Under the pieces are notes generated by a model. It did not search any database. It saw only the letters and a program-made list of their open reading frames with translations, and was not told where the DNA came from. 64,000 bases of DNA. It comes from Lyngbya sp. PCC 8106. Lineage in GTDB: Bacteria; Cyanobacteriota; Cyanobacteriia; Cyanobacteriales; Microcoleaceae. Each line of letters begins with the position of its first letter. Positions within the stretch are counted from its first letter, which is position 1. Below are positions 26,748 through 35,635 of the stretch, one piece after another. Where the stretch lies: NCBI RefSeq assembly GCF_000169095.1, contig NZ_AAVU01000019.1, positions 1 through 64,000 on the forward strand, written 5' to 3'. The translations under genes were made by a program, and so were the position numbers.

Positions 26748-27086
26748 TTGAAAAAGATAGAAGCGATTATTCGGCCATTTAAGCTCGATGAAGTCAAAAT
26801 TGCCCTCGTCAATGCGGGTATCGTCGGGATGACTGTCTCTGAAGTTAGAGGATTTGGACGACAAAAAGGCCAAACTGAACGTTATCGAGGTTCTGAGTAT
26901 ACTGTGGAGTTCCTGCAAAAACTCAAAGTAGAGATCGTTGTCGAAAATGATCAAGTCGATATGGTTGTTGATAAAATCATCGCCGCTTCCCGCACTGGTG
27001 AAATTGGTGATGGTAAAATCTTCATCTCTCCTGTTGAACAAATTGTTCGGATTCGGACTGGAGAGAAGAACCAAGAAGCGATTTAA
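26748..27086 (+). CDS. glnB: Nitrogen regulatory protein PII
   Basis: The trimeric PII signal protein senses 2-oxoglutarate and ATP/ADP. In cyanobacteria it controls NAG kinase, PipX and nitrate/ammonium uptake. The 112 residues show the T-loop RYRGSEYTVEF, with Ser49 (the cyanobacterial phosphorylation site) and Tyr51, and the B-loop TGEIGDGKIF. The family N-terminus MKKIEAIIRPFK forces a TTG start at 26748, supported by AGGAG at 26734-26738 with 9-nt spacing. An NtcA box lies upstream. The gene is divergent from ilvB and convergent with rdgB. Confidence 0.96.
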   Translation: MKKIEAIIRPFKLDEVKIALVNAGIVGMTVSEVRGFGRQKGQTERYRGSEYTVEFLQKLKVEIVVENDQVDMVVDKIIAASRTGEIGDGKIFISPVEQIVRIRTGEKNQEAI

Positions 27087-27130
27087 CCGGAAGTGGAAAG
27101 ATAGGGAGTGGGGAGATATTGCATGAATGC

Positions 27131-27150
27131 CTGTTCCCTGTTCCCTGTTC
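27131..27150. repeat. Short tandem 7-bp repeat (CTGTTCC)
   Basis: Nearly three head-to-tail copies of CTGTTCC lie between the convergent glnB and rdgB genes. This is the type of heptameric short tandem repeat (STRR) often scattered in filamentous cyanobacterial intergenic DNA. Confidence 0.6.
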
Positions 27151-27154
27151 ACTC

Positions 27155-27739
27155 TCAAGGTTGTTTGACAAGTTCTTGCAGTTGGGGAAGCAAAACCTTA
27201 AATGCTTGGCCTCGATGGGAAATGACTTGCTTCTGTTCCGGTGACATCTGAGCAAAGGTCTTTTGTTCGCTAGGAACATAAAATATTGGATCGTATCCAA
27301 ACCCGCCATCACCCTTTGGACTCTCTAGAATTTCTCCGGGACAGACTCCTTCGAGGTTGATGGCGATCTCTCCATCGGGACGGGCGATCGCAACGGCACA
27401 AACAAAGGCGGCTTTGCGGTTTGTAGAGTCGCCTAGTTCACGCAAAACTCGATCAATGCGATCGCGATCAGTCTTTCCATAGCGGGCAGAATAGACTCCA
27501 GGCGCCCCGTTGAGGGCATCAACGGTTAAACCGGAGTCATCTGCGATCGCCCATTTTCCGGTGGCTTTGGCAACTTCTGATGCTTTTAAGCAAGCATTTT
27601 CGATAAAAGTTTCTCCAGTTTCCTCAACTTCTATTTCCTCGGGTTTGAGTTGTAATTCTAGATTCAATGCCAACAGATAAGCTTTCATTTCTTCCAATTT
27701 ACCCGGATTACCTGTTGCTACGACTAAAGTTTTAATCAT
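27155..27739 (-). CDS. rdgB: RdgB/HAM1 non-canonical purine NTP pyrophosphatase
   Basis: Hydrolyses dITP, ITP and XTP to monophosphates, keeping deaminated purines out of nucleic acids. The 194-residue length is normal. The substrate motif VATGNPGKLEEM is at the N-terminus, the catalytic/metal segment is WAIADDSGLTVDAL near 68-81, and GGFGYDPIFYVP and SHRGQAF are family signatures. It is convergent with glnB, with 68 bp between stops. Confidence 0.94.
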   Translation of the reverse strand: MIKTLVVATGNPGKLEEMKAYLLALNLELQLKPEEIEVEETGETFIENACLKASEVAKATGKWAIADDSGLTVDALNGAPGVYSARYGKTDRDRIDRVLRELGDSTNRKAAFVCAVAIARPDGEIAINLEGVCPGEILESPKGDGGFGYDPIFYVPSEQKTFAQMSPEQKQVISHRGQAFKVLLPQLQELVKQP

Positions 27740-27818
27740 CGGTTTGATCTGACTCTTGTTTAAATTGTTATTCTAATTTGAGACTCACTCTATTTTAAAA
27801 TTTAATGGTTCTTTTGGT

Positions 27819-28844
27819 TCAACCCATTTCTCTTAATTGACGAGTTTCTGAATTCAGATAGACTAGATTTTGACAAAGACTTGGTAATTGTGTTGTGTGA
27901 ATGACTTGATAACCTCCCTGTTTGAAATCAAAACCAACAATAGCCTTGAGTTCTGAGATCCAAACACAGCCATAAATTGAGGCTTGAATGCTTCCCCTTC
28001 CTCCAATGATGATTTGAGGTTTTTGATGAAACTTTCCCCCTAAAGCATCTTCTAGACTGGCTGCTGAAAAGGCTAACAGTTGACCTCGTTCTCGATAAAT
28101 TTTATCCTGTTCTACACTTTGTTGATAATCTTGTTCATCCCAAGTTGAAACTAATAATATTACTTCGTCTGTCTTTTGATGTCGATAAAGTTGAGGAAGT
28201 TCTAATTCTTCATATCCGGTTATTAAACTCGGATGAACTAACGTCCAGTGTTTTAAGTTCCTTTCATCAGCTTTGAGTAAAGCAATACAAGCATTTTTAT
28301 GTTGAGGATGGTTTTGATCAATAATATGTTTAGCCGCCACTAACATATAATAACTCTTTTCGACTTTAAAAATATAAGGATCACGCCAAGCATGAGAAGT
28401 TCTATCTCCAGGGTTTTGTGTTCTCGTAAAATATTTAAAATCTGGATCAATGAATTCAGGAGAAAGACTAAACTGATCATCTATAATCCATTGTTTTAGA
28501 TGATTAGATTGAGCTAATTTAATAGTTTGAATGGCGAAATAATCTCCTTCTGTTTGACGTTCAGTATAAAACATCAAGTAATTATTTGGATTAATATTAA
28601 TCGTGCAACCTGTCCAAATTGATTGATTTTTACGACAGTTAATAATATTTTGATGTTGTATTTTAAAGCTTTCAAAATCCGAAGTGATTGCGTAGGTTAA
28701 CTGAGAATAAAGATGATGAGTTTCTGTGTATTTATATTGCCAATCAGCCGCAAGTAAATAAACGTGATAGAGTTGTTTATCTGGTTCATAGAGATACCAA
28801 AAATCCCAGGTATATTGATCTTTTATCATAGAGGATTTATACAC
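27819..28844 (-). CDS. Five-bladed beta-propeller glycosidase (GH32/43/68-like)
   Basis: A 341-residue cytoplasmic protein of the furanosidase clan. The three carboxylates expected of the fold can be placed: Asp in YTWDFWYL near residue 14, Asp in AWRDPYIF (the RDP motif) near 150-157, and Glu in GYEELELPQLY. It lacks the long C-terminal beta-sandwich of classical GH32. It probably acts on a fructose- or arabinose-type sugar, with substrate unknown. In-frame Met6 (MIKDQYTWDF) is an alternative start. It is downstream of the phosphohexomutase gene on the same strand. Confidence 0.75.
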   Translation of the reverse strand: MYKSSMIKDQYTWDFWYLYEPDKQLYHVYLLAADWQYKYTETHHLYSQLTYAITSDFESFKIQHQNIINCRKNQSIWTGCTININPNNYLMFYTERQTEGDYFAIQTIKLAQSNHLKQWIIDDQFSLSPEFIDPDFKYFTRTQNPGDRTSHAWRDPYIFKVEKSYYMLVAAKHIIDQNHPQHKNACIALLKADERNLKHWTLVHPSLITGYEELELPQLYRHQKTDEVILLVSTWDEQDYQQSVEQDKIYRERGQLLAFSAASLEDALGGKFHQKPQIIIGGRGSIQASIYGCVWISELKAIVGFDFKQGGYQVIHTTQLPSLCQNLVYLNSETRQLREMG

Positions 28845-28867
28845 ATTTGGCTATAAAACCCAATTTA

Positions 28868-28888
28868 TTTTGTAGGGGCGCATGGCTG
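28868..28888. repeat. GGGCGCA-type palindromic intergenic element
   Basis: AGGGGCGCA and TGCGCCCT form an 8-bp stem around a short loop, in the gap between the glycosidase and phosphohexomutase genes. A very similar palindrome occurs at 63971-63990. It belongs to the common family of dispersed GGGCGCAA-type hairpins of cyanobacteria. A partial half of the GGTGCATC element (TGCACCCTAA) follows near 28910. Confidence 0.55.
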
Positions 28889-28989
28889 TGCGCCCTGATT
28901 TGTTATCAATGCACCCTAATTTTTCGATCAATATTCAAGATCATCATCGGGTTATAAAATGCGATCAAGCACAACAACTAACGCCGAAT

Positions 28990-30423
28990 TTACTGATAGC
29001 GACTCGCCCAATCTTTCGCCCAAGCAAGCGTTTGATTCACCTGTTTTTGATCAGCACCTTCACAATAAAGCCGTAAAACAGGTTCCGTTCCACTAAAGCG
29101 AATTAACAGCCAACGATCATCAGCCAAACGGAATTTATAACCATCCACCGTTAAACAATCTTTAACCGCTTGTCCAGCGATTTCTTGAGGAGGATTATGA
29201 TCTAATTGTTCCACCAAACGTGATCGTACATCCATACTCGCCAGAGGTAAATCAATCCGATCATACACCGAAGAAAAATTAACCTTATCTTGAAGACGGC
29301 GATAAATTTGACTGAGATCTTCTCCCGACTGAACAATTGCTTCTAACAAGAACAAAGCCGAAAGTAAAGCATCTCGTTCAGGAATATGAACCCCATAACC
29401 AACCCCACCAGATTCTTCACCTCCCACTAACACTTGAGCCGACAACATCCGATCCGCGATATATTTATAACCAATCGGTGTTTCATACAAGGATAAATCG
29501 TACAATTTGGCAATTCGAGGAATCAAATCTGATCCGCTTACCGTTTTAACAATTTCACCACTAAAACCCCGACGAGTAGCTAAATGTTCAATTAAAATCG
29601 GAATCAAAATTTGAGAACTGAGAAAATTTCCGTCCCCATCAACCGCAGCAATTCGATCACTATCTCCATCAAAAACAAACCCCACCGCTAAACTATCTTG
29701 AGAACGTTTATGAGATTTAATTTGACGGAACAATTCAGGGATATATTTCGGCAAGGGTTCGGGCGCACCCCCATCAAACAACGGATCACGATTACTGTTA
29801 ATTTCAATAATAGAATCGCCAAAAATCCGAGCCAGACCGCCTGTTGCCGCCCCGTGCATTACATCAACAAAAACCGTCAATTTCCCCTGATTAATAGCCG
29901 TTTTAATCGCCTCAATATCAACCTTTGACTGAAGCGTTTCGCAGTAAGCAGGCCAAGGATCAAAAGACTCTAATGTTCCAGGGGTTTCTGCTTTGAGTTG
30001 AGGTTGATTGAGTCGAGCTTCTATTTTTTGTGTAACGTCCGGGCCAACCGACCCTCCAAAAGCACCCTTAACTTTTAAACCTAAATATTTACCCGGATTA
30101 TGACTCGCCGTGATCACCACCGCCCCTAAAGCCTTTTGTTGGTGAGCGACCAAACTGTAAGCAGGAGTCGGCGCGTAGGTTTGAGAGAGTTTAACATCAT
30201 ATCCGGCCGCTTGAATGGCGATCGCTGCCACTTGAGCAAATTCTTCAGCCAAAAAGCGTCGATCATATCCTACAAATACTGTGCGGGTTTCAGCGTTATG
30301 ACCATAGGTTTCTTCTAACACTTGAGCAGCTAGAGGAGCAACTAAAGCGACACGTTCAAAGGTAAAATCATCAGCAATGACACCTCGCCAGCCATCTGTG
30401 CCAAACTTAATCGGTTTAGACAT
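28990..30423 (-). CDS. Phosphoglucomutase/phosphomannomutase family protein
   Basis: An alpha-D-phosphohexomutase of 477 residues. The phosphoserine loop is ITASHNPGKY, the metal loop DGDSDR, the sugar loop GGEESGGVG and the phosphate loop FSGTEPVLRLY, so all four functional loops are intact. It interconverts hexose 1- and 6-phosphates. Glucose versus mannose preference cannot be read, although GEESGG fits phosphoglucomutase. It may process the glucose-1-phosphate released by glycogen phosphorylase. An upstream gap of 341 bp holds its promoter. Confidence 0.9.
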   Translation of the reverse strand: MSKPIKFGTDGWRGVIADDFTFERVALVAPLAAQVLEETYGHNAETRTVFVGYDRRFLAEEFAQVAAIAIQAAGYDVKLSQTYAPTPAYSLVAHQQKALGAVVITASHNPGKYLGLKVKGAFGGSVGPDVTQKIEARLNQPQLKAETPGTLESFDPWPAYCETLQSKVDIEAIKTAINQGKLTVFVDVMHGAATGGLARIFGDSIIEINSNRDPLFDGGAPEPLPKYIPELFRQIKSHKRSQDSLAVGFVFDGDSDRIAAVDGDGNFLSSQILIPILIEHLATRRGFSGEIVKTVSGSDLIPRIAKLYDLSLYETPIGYKYIADRMLSAQVLVGGEESGGVGYGVHIPERDALLSALFLLEAIVQSGEDLSQIYRRLQDKVNFSSVYDRIDLPLASMDVRSRLVEQLDHNPPQEIAGQAVKDCLTVDGYKFRLADDRWLLIRFSGTEPVLRLYCEGADQKQVNQTLAWAKDWASRYQ

Positions 30424-30764
30424 ATCTCAGGATTGAAAATTTTTTCAGGGTACAACGGAATGTGAATCAGCGATCGCGGAGTGTTAATAGATAACAACCC
30501 CACACCCCCTCAGATTAAACTCATGCCCCTAATATTTTGGTTCGGGGAAATCGAATTTTGATCTGCTTTTACCAGCCGATTTTAGAAATTATCAGCTTTT
30601 TTCGATTATCTCACATCTCTAGCCCAGGGCAAGGAAACCGGAAGTTGACTATTTCCTTTCTATTGGATAAAGCGATCGCCAATTGATATAAAACAAGAGA
30701 CGCGCATTGCACGTCCCGATAATGGAATTAAAATTGATTGCCTGTATTTCCCAGTGCTAGAACC
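30424..30764. other. Gene-free region between phosphohexomutase and folE
   Basis: A 341-bp gap with two HIP1 sites. A short imperfect palindrome at 30699-30715 (GACGCGC-att-GCACGTC) resembles other cyanobacterial GACGT-type dispersed hairpins and may end the folE transcript. The part near 30424-30520 should contain the mutase promoter. No open frame of note. Confidence 0.4.
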
Positions 30765-31460
30765 TTAGAAACTGGGTTGGTGACGAATTAAGTTGAGAAA
30801 TTCTTCACGGGTTTTTTGCTCATCTTGGAAGACACCAACCATAGCGCTAGTCACCGTCCAAGACCCGGGTTTTTGTACCCCTCGCATGACCATACACATA
30901 TGGCTGGCTTCGATCACCACTGCGACGCCTTGAGGATCGAGAACCCCTTGTACTGCTTCAGCAATTTGGCGAGTGAGGCGTTCTTGAACTTGCAAGCGGC
31001 GGGCATACATTTCGACAATGCGAGCCAACTTACTGAGTCCGATCACTTTTTGGTTGGGAATATAAGCGACATGGGCTTTCCCCATAAACGGCAGCATATG
31101 GTGTTCGCACATACTAAACACGGTGATGTCACGAACTAACACCATTTCTTCGTGACCTTCATCAAAAATCGCCTCATTAACGAGGTCTTCTAAAGATTGA
31201 TTGTAGCCACTGGTGAGGAAGCGCATCGCATCCGCAACCCGTTTAGGCGTTTTTAGCAAGCCTTCCCGTTCGGGATCTTCTCCAACACCCAGCAGCATTG
31301 TCCGCACCGCTTCCATCATTTGATCATCTGAGACTTCAGTGAGGGGTTGCTGTTGAACAGGATGATCATTCAAAGCAGAAGTTGTGCGATCGGGTCGGCT
31401 GAGAATGGGACTCGAACCATTTGCGGGTTTAGAACCGTTTCCATTGGAAGCAATAGTCAT
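30765..31460 (-). CDS. folE: GTP cyclohydrolase I
   Basis: Converts GTP to dihydroneopterin triphosphate for folate and pterin synthesis. The start at 31460 (MTIASNGNGS) is preferred over an upstream codon because the extra 27 residues are hydrophobic and atypical. Zinc ligands are in SMCEHHMLPF and in SHMCMVMRG. The catalytic core is about residues 60-230 and is preceded by a low-complexity N-terminal stretch of about 45 residues rich in Ser, Asn and Pro, common in cyanobacterial FolE. It is followed upstream by an SDR gene on the same strand. Confidence 0.94.
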   Translation of the reverse strand: MTIASNGNGSKPANGSSPILSRPDRTTSALNDHPVQQQPLTEVSDDQMMEAVRTMLLGVGEDPEREGLLKTPKRVADAMRFLTSGYNQSLEDLVNEAIFDEGHEEMVLVRDITVFSMCEHHMLPFMGKAHVAYIPNQKVIGLSKLARIVEMYARRLQVQERLTRQIAEAVQGVLDPQGVAVVIEASHMCMVMRGVQKPGSWTVTSAMVGVFQDEQKTREEFLNLIRHQPSF

Positions 31461-31578
31461 AACAAGTCCGTAAACGATAGAAAAAAGAGTGAACAATTGA
31501 GCATTGAGACATTGATGCAAGAGAGCAACAAGCGGTATCAATCACCCTAGTGGTGAGAGTTTGGAGTTGATTACTCGA

Positions 31579-32304
31579 TCAAAATGCTCCCCCATGGGGC
31601 ATGAGTGTCAATTCTTCAATGACCGCTTGTTGAGGCAACATGACGACGTGTAAAATCGACTCAGCGACAATTTCTGGTGTCAACATCGTGGCGCGATCAA
31701 AGTCAGCTTGAACTGTTTCTGTATCCCAAAGCGGAGTATTTACAGCACCCGGACAAATCGCTGTTACCCGGATACCGTTCTGGCGTTCTTCAGCAGCGAA
31801 AGCTTTTGATAACGCCATCAAGCCAAACTTACTGACACAGTAAGCTCCCCAGTCGGGAAAAACTTGCTGTCCGGCAATGGAGACAACGTTGACAATTGTT
31901 CCACTGGCTCTTTCGCGCATTCCCGGCAAAACCCCTTGCACACACTGAAATACACTGGTGAGGTTCAGGTCTAATACCTGTTGCCACTCCGTTAGAGGTG
32001 TACTGACGAGAGGACTGGTGTAGCCTATTCCAGCATTGTTGACGAGAATATCTATAGGACCGAAAGCAGCAGCAATCGTGTCGATCTGCTCATGCACTTG
32101 CTCAACTTTAGCGAGATCTAAAGCATAGGCATTCGCTTCTACCCCGGAAGCCCGAGCTTGTTGGGCAATGGTTTCCAGGGTTTCGTGAGATCGACTCACT
32201 AAGGCGACATGAATTCCAGCTTTGGCAAAGGCAAGAGCTGTTGCTTTACCTATCCCACTACTTGCCCCTGTAATTAAGGCACGTCGTTCGATGGGAGAAG
32301 TCAT
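31579..32304 (-). CDS. SDR family NAD(P)-dependent oxidoreductase
   Basis: A classical short-chain dehydrogenase of 241 residues with the cofactor motif TGASSGIG, structural NNAG, and active-site YCVSK (Tyr and Lys). The start at 32304 (MTSPIERRALITG) is chosen because it begins directly before the Rossmann fold. An in-frame start 63 bp upstream is possible. The substrate is unknown. The folE start is 118 bp downstream on the same strand, so co-transcription is possible but not proven. Confidence 0.88.
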   Translation of the reverse strand: MTSPIERRALITGASSGIGKATALAFAKAGIHVALVSRSHETLETIAQQARASGVEANAYALDLAKVEQVHEQIDTIAAAFGPIDILVNNAGIGYTSPLVSTPLTEWQQVLDLNLTSVFQCVQGVLPGMRERASGTIVNVVSIAGQQVFPDWGAYCVSKFGLMALSKAFAAEERQNGIRVTAICPGAVNTPLWDTETVQADFDRATMLTPEIVAESILHVVMLPQQAVIEELTLMPHGGAF

Positions 32305-32460
32305 TAACGGTTTGAGTAGTTTCCGATTGGACTGAATGAATTTGACATCTCTCTGGTTGGAAAACACAGAGATTTTGAGAGTGGACGTTAATCAATGTAT
32401 CATTGATACATTTTTTTAACGTCTGGCTCATGGATTGGACGGATTTGGCACGGTCATCAT

Positions 32461-32632
32461 GTCTTAAAGACCAAGCCTCAAGTTTGAGCAACGGTTACAC
32501 ACTAGGCTCCGTTGTTTCTTGGGGCAGGTTCCCCCATGGTCACGGAACGACCGAACCTTTTAGGGGTTCGCACCGCTTCCACGGCGCCCGTCATCTGCAA
32601 CCTGAGCTGTATCTTGAACTTTTGTGACACAC
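32461..32632 (+). ncRNA. ssaA: Candidate 6S RNA (ssaA)
   Basis: A GC-richer block in an otherwise AT-rich gap folds as one long rod. Nested stems are CAAG/CTTG (32479/32613), AGC/GCT, GGTT/AACC (32493/32599), GGCTCCGT/ACGGCGCC (32505/32581, one mismatch), AGGTTC/GAACCT (32526/32553) and GGTC/GACC (32538/32549). A large 13/22-nt internal bubble lies between the last outer stem and the tip. This rod with a central bubble is the 6S RNA architecture that mimics an open promoter and binds RNA polymerase. The strand is inferred from loose resemblance to bacterial 6S, and the ends are approximate. Confidence 0.55.
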
Positions 32633-33031
32633 GCTCATCTCTAAAACATTTGGAGTTGGGGTATTGACCTGATTTTAGAGACTCACTCCTGCAACTTCAG
32701 TTGGTTACAGGCAAGCTTTTCGCAATCCATCACCTTTGATCCACTGCTGAAAAACAGTGGTTATGACGTTGGAGATGCTGTAGCAAATCTATTTCTGACA
32801 AATCTGAGAAATTTGTAAAGATTTGTTACTCAGCTATTATACCATCTTCAGGTTTATCCCAAATCTCGATGAGATTGATCGGACAACAGAGATTAAATCA
32901 AGAATGAAGTAGAAGGAATCAGCAAGATCTGCATAACTTTTGTCGATACAGAAGCTGAAAAAACTTAACAGTGTCTGATCACTTCGACCTTCGCTCAACC
33001 TGAAAAAAAGTTAAAATTCTGAAGAATAGCG
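32633..33031. other. Gene-free region between RNA candidate and accA
   Basis: About 400 bp with no convincing gene. It holds an inverted repeat CTCTAAAA/TTTTAGAG (32639-32646 and 32673-32680), which could belong to the 3' end of the RNA locus. A hairpin CCACTG-ctgaaaaa-CAGTGG lies near 32741-32760 and could end the accA transcript or the RNA. Confidence 0.35.
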
Positions 33032-34012
33032 TTAAGCGAGTTCTTCGGCAAAAATCCCCATCTGTCGGAATTTTTGATAACGCATTTCTCGCCGTTGCTG
33101 GCTGCTCAGACTCATCAATTCCTCTAAACATTCTAACAAGGCTTGTTTGAGCTGTTCAGCCGCTTTGATCGGGTTAGCATGAGCGCCGCCTTCCGGTTCG
33201 GGAACGATACGATCAATAATTCCTAATTCTTTTAAGTCGGGAGCCGTGATTTTTAGGGCTTGTGCAGCTTGAGCCGCTTTGGACGCATCTTTCCACAAAA
33301 TTGCAGCACAGGCTTCAGGAGAAGCCACTGTATATACAGAATGCTCCAACATTAACAACCGTTCACCAACACCAATCCCTAACGCTCCTCCAGAACCCCC
33401 TTCTCCGATCACAGTACAAATAATCGGTACATCCAGGCGAAACATTTCTCGCAAGTTGTAGGCAATTGCCTCTCCTTGTCCTAGTTTTTCTGCATCTACA
33501 CCTGCCCAGGCTCCCGGTGTATCAATGAAGGTGATGATTGGCATTCCAAAATGGTTGGCGTGTTCCATCAACCGCATTGCTTTGCGGTAGCCTCCGGGTG
33601 CAGCCATACCGAAGTTTCGCGCGACATTATCTTTGGTATCACGGCCTTTTTGATGACCCAAAATCACGACGGGTTGTCCGGCTAACCGTCCAATTCCACC
33701 GACTAACGCTGGATCATCGGAACCCGAGCGATCGCCATGCAGTTCGAGCCATTCCTCGCTCATGGCTTGAATATAATCTAAGGTACTCGGACGCCTCGGA
33801 TGACGAGCGAGTTGTAGTCGTTGGGAGGGAGAAAGGGTGCTGAAAATCTCCTGTCGCAGTTGAGTCGCACGGGCTTCTAACTGATGAATTTGATCGGAGA
33901 CATCAACGCTATTTTCCTCTGCTAACTGGCGAATCTGGTCAATGCGAGATTCGAGTTCAGCTAGAGGCTTTTCAAAGTCAAGTAGGATGGTTTTGCGGTT
34001 TGGACTTGCCAC
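33032..34012 (-). CDS. accA: Acetyl-CoA carboxylase carboxyltransferase subunit alpha
   Basis: With AccD it transfers carboxyl from biotin to acetyl-CoA, giving malonyl-CoA for fatty acid synthesis. The 326-residue length and N-terminus (LDFEKPLAELESRIDQIRQL) are typical. FGMAAPGGYRKAMRLM and GEGGSGGALGIGV form the carboxyltransferase core. Translation appears to start at a GTG (34012). No other acc genes are near, which is usual in cyanobacteria. Confidence 0.95.
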   Translation of the reverse strand: MASPNRKTILLDFEKPLAELESRIDQIRQLAEENSVDVSDQIHQLEARATQLRQEIFSTLSPSQRLQLARHPRRPSTLDYIQAMSEEWLELHGDRSGSDDPALVGGIGRLAGQPVVILGHQKGRDTKDNVARNFGMAAPGGYRKAMRLMEHANHFGMPIITFIDTPGAWAGVDAEKLGQGEAIAYNLREMFRLDVPIICTVIGEGGSGGALGIGVGERLLMLEHSVYTVASPEACAAILWKDASKAAQAAQALKITAPDLKELGIIDRIVPEPEGGAHANPIKAAEQLKQALLECLEELMSLSSQQRREMRYQKFRQMGIFAEELA

Positions 34013-34396
34013 ACTCAGAGTTTTGATCGCATGGGGTACATAACTTGCATTGTATCGAAAAACGGGACATTTTTAGTCACCTGGGTTCTTCGGATTTCCT
34101 CCCTATTGTGAATGTTGATTTTTCTCTCTGTCTGGATATCTTTCTTATTTTATCGCTTCTGTCTGAAATTAAATCTTGAATTTTTCTGTAGAAACTAATA
34201 TCAAAATTCAAAAAGATTGACTGGATTAATAGATTGATTTTCTATTTTTATGAATCCCAAAATTATAATCGAGTTAAATAAAGTTAATGTTTTGATTAAC
34301 TTTACTCAGGATTTAATTTTTCATCAACTCACCTCAAAGACACAAAGAAAAACACCAAGATTTGAGCAACCAATCAATCTAGAGGAGATAGAGACT
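34013..34396. other. Gene-free region between accA and the GT4 gene
   Basis: A 384-bp AT-rich gap. It carries the accA promoter side and, near the GT4 3' end, a strong hairpin at 34279-34304. Text such as ACACAAAGAAAAACACC near 34339-34355 resembles a common intergenic low-complexity stretch. A 60-codon + strand frame here has no family resemblance and was not called. Confidence 0.4.
34279..34304 (-). terminator. Probable terminator of the GT4/GT2/HpsL-like operon
   Basis: TAAAGTTAAT and ATTAACTTTA are perfect 10-bp arms with a 6-nt loop. On the minus strand the stem is followed by TTTAACTC, a short T-rich tail, about 90 bp after the GT4 stop. Confidence 0.55.
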
Positions 34397-35572
34397 TTAT
34401 TTTGGGGAGATCAATTGTTGGTAGAAGGTTAGTAACTGTTGGGCTAAGGCTTGATTGGTATAACTTCTCAAAGCCCGTTCATAACCTTGTTGGGCTAAAT
34501 CTTCAGTTTGTTGGGGATTTTCGATTAACTGACGTAGACTTTCACCCAATGCTTCAGCTTTTCCTTCAGGAAAGATTAACCCCGCTTCCCCAATTACATG
34601 AGGAATTTCGCCGGAGTCTGAACCAATAACCGGAACTTTACAAGCCATTGCTTCGATTAAAACATGACCAAATTGTTCTTTCCAGCCGACTGCGGTGAGG
34701 GTTTTAAATTTGTAAGTGGTTTCCGAAGGAAGAACCAACACGTTCATGGCGTTAATATAGCGTTGTACTTCGTCGTGAGGAACACTTTCTACAAATATCA
34801 ACCTATCTTTAATCCCAAATTCTACTGCTTTTTCGAGGATTTGTTGCTTTAATTCTCCTCGACCCAATAATAACGCTTTCCAAGATAATTCTTTTAATTT
34901 TGCTAAGGCTTCAACTAAAGTTAAAAGTCCTTTTTCTTCCACAAATCGTCCGACAAAACCTACTACAAATTCATCATAATTAATTCCCAATTCTGCTTTT
35001 AATTTAGGTTGAGGATCGGGTTTAAATAGACTTTCATCAACGCCCAGTTGAGGCATCACTTCCATCGCCCCCGTATAACCCCGTTGTCGTAAAATATCTG
35101 ATCCGTCTTGATTTCCAACGACAATTCCATCAGTATTTTTGAGGTTGTAGGCTTCTAGGAGAGAAATCGGAAATTTGAGGGTATAGGGAAGATTCCACCA
35201 AGTAAAGAAGATATTTTTAGCGTTTAGTCCTAAGAGTTTATTGCAGGTAATAAACTGAGAATAGGTAATGGCTTTGGAACCTTGTTCAACTTGGATAATA
35301 TTCGGTTTAAAGTTTTTCAGAAGGGGAATTAAATCTAGCCCAAAGGTGAGTAAGCCTTGATTATTTTGACTAAAGTTAGAAAGGGGAACGACTTTAAATG
35401 ATCCTTCATCTACATATTCAGAATCAATAATTTTGTTTTGAACGCCTCCTGGTTTCCAACGACGGGGAACAACAAGAGTGACTTCGATTTCGGGTGAGAG
35501 ATGGGCTAAAGCCCGCCATTTTTCCCGGTTGAGATCAACGATATAAGTATGGCTAGCAACTAAAATTTTCAT
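34397..35572 (-). CDS. Glycosyltransferase family 4 (HpsO-like)
   Basis: A 391-residue retaining GT-B glycosyltransferase. The donor-site motif is GHVLIEAMACKVPVIGSDSG, with the two Glu of the EX7E pattern, and VGFVGRFVEEKGLL is the start of the second Rossmann domain. The donor sugar is unknown. The order polymerase - GT2 - GT4 on one strand resembles hpsL-N-O of hormogonium polysaccharide loci, so it is tentatively HpsO-like by synteny. It is the last gene of the cluster before a hairpin terminator. Confidence 0.88.
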   Translation of the reverse strand: MKILVASHTYIVDLNREKWRALAHLSPEIEVTLVVPRRWKPGGVQNKIIDSEYVDEGSFKVVPLSNFSQNNQGLLTFGLDLIPLLKNFKPNIIQVEQGSKAITYSQFITCNKLLGLNAKNIFFTWWNLPYTLKFPISLLEAYNLKNTDGIVVGNQDGSDILRQRGYTGAMEVMPQLGVDESLFKPDPQPKLKAELGINYDEFVVGFVGRFVEEKGLLTLVEALAKLKELSWKALLLGRGELKQQILEKAVEFGIKDRLIFVESVPHDEVQRYINAMNVLVLPSETTYKFKTLTAVGWKEQFGHVLIEAMACKVPVIGSDSGEIPHVIGEAGLIFPEGKAEALGESLRQLIENPQQTEDLAQQGYERALRSYTNQALAQQLLTFYQQLISPK

Positions 35573-35635
35573 TGTTTAGCCTAAATTAAAGAATAAGGAA
35601 TACAGTAAAAAAGAATTTTAAATCATCAAAACACT

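Noticed and set aside
32403..32627. 74-codon + strand open frame in the SDR/accA gap
   Set aside because: It lies on the block that folds as a rod-like RNA, and its translation (many Trp, His, Cys) resembles no protein family.
34250..34432. 60-codon + strand open frame upstream of accA
   Set aside because: No recognisable domain, AT-rich, no good ribosome site, and it overlaps the 3' end of the GT4 gene and a terminator-like hairpin.
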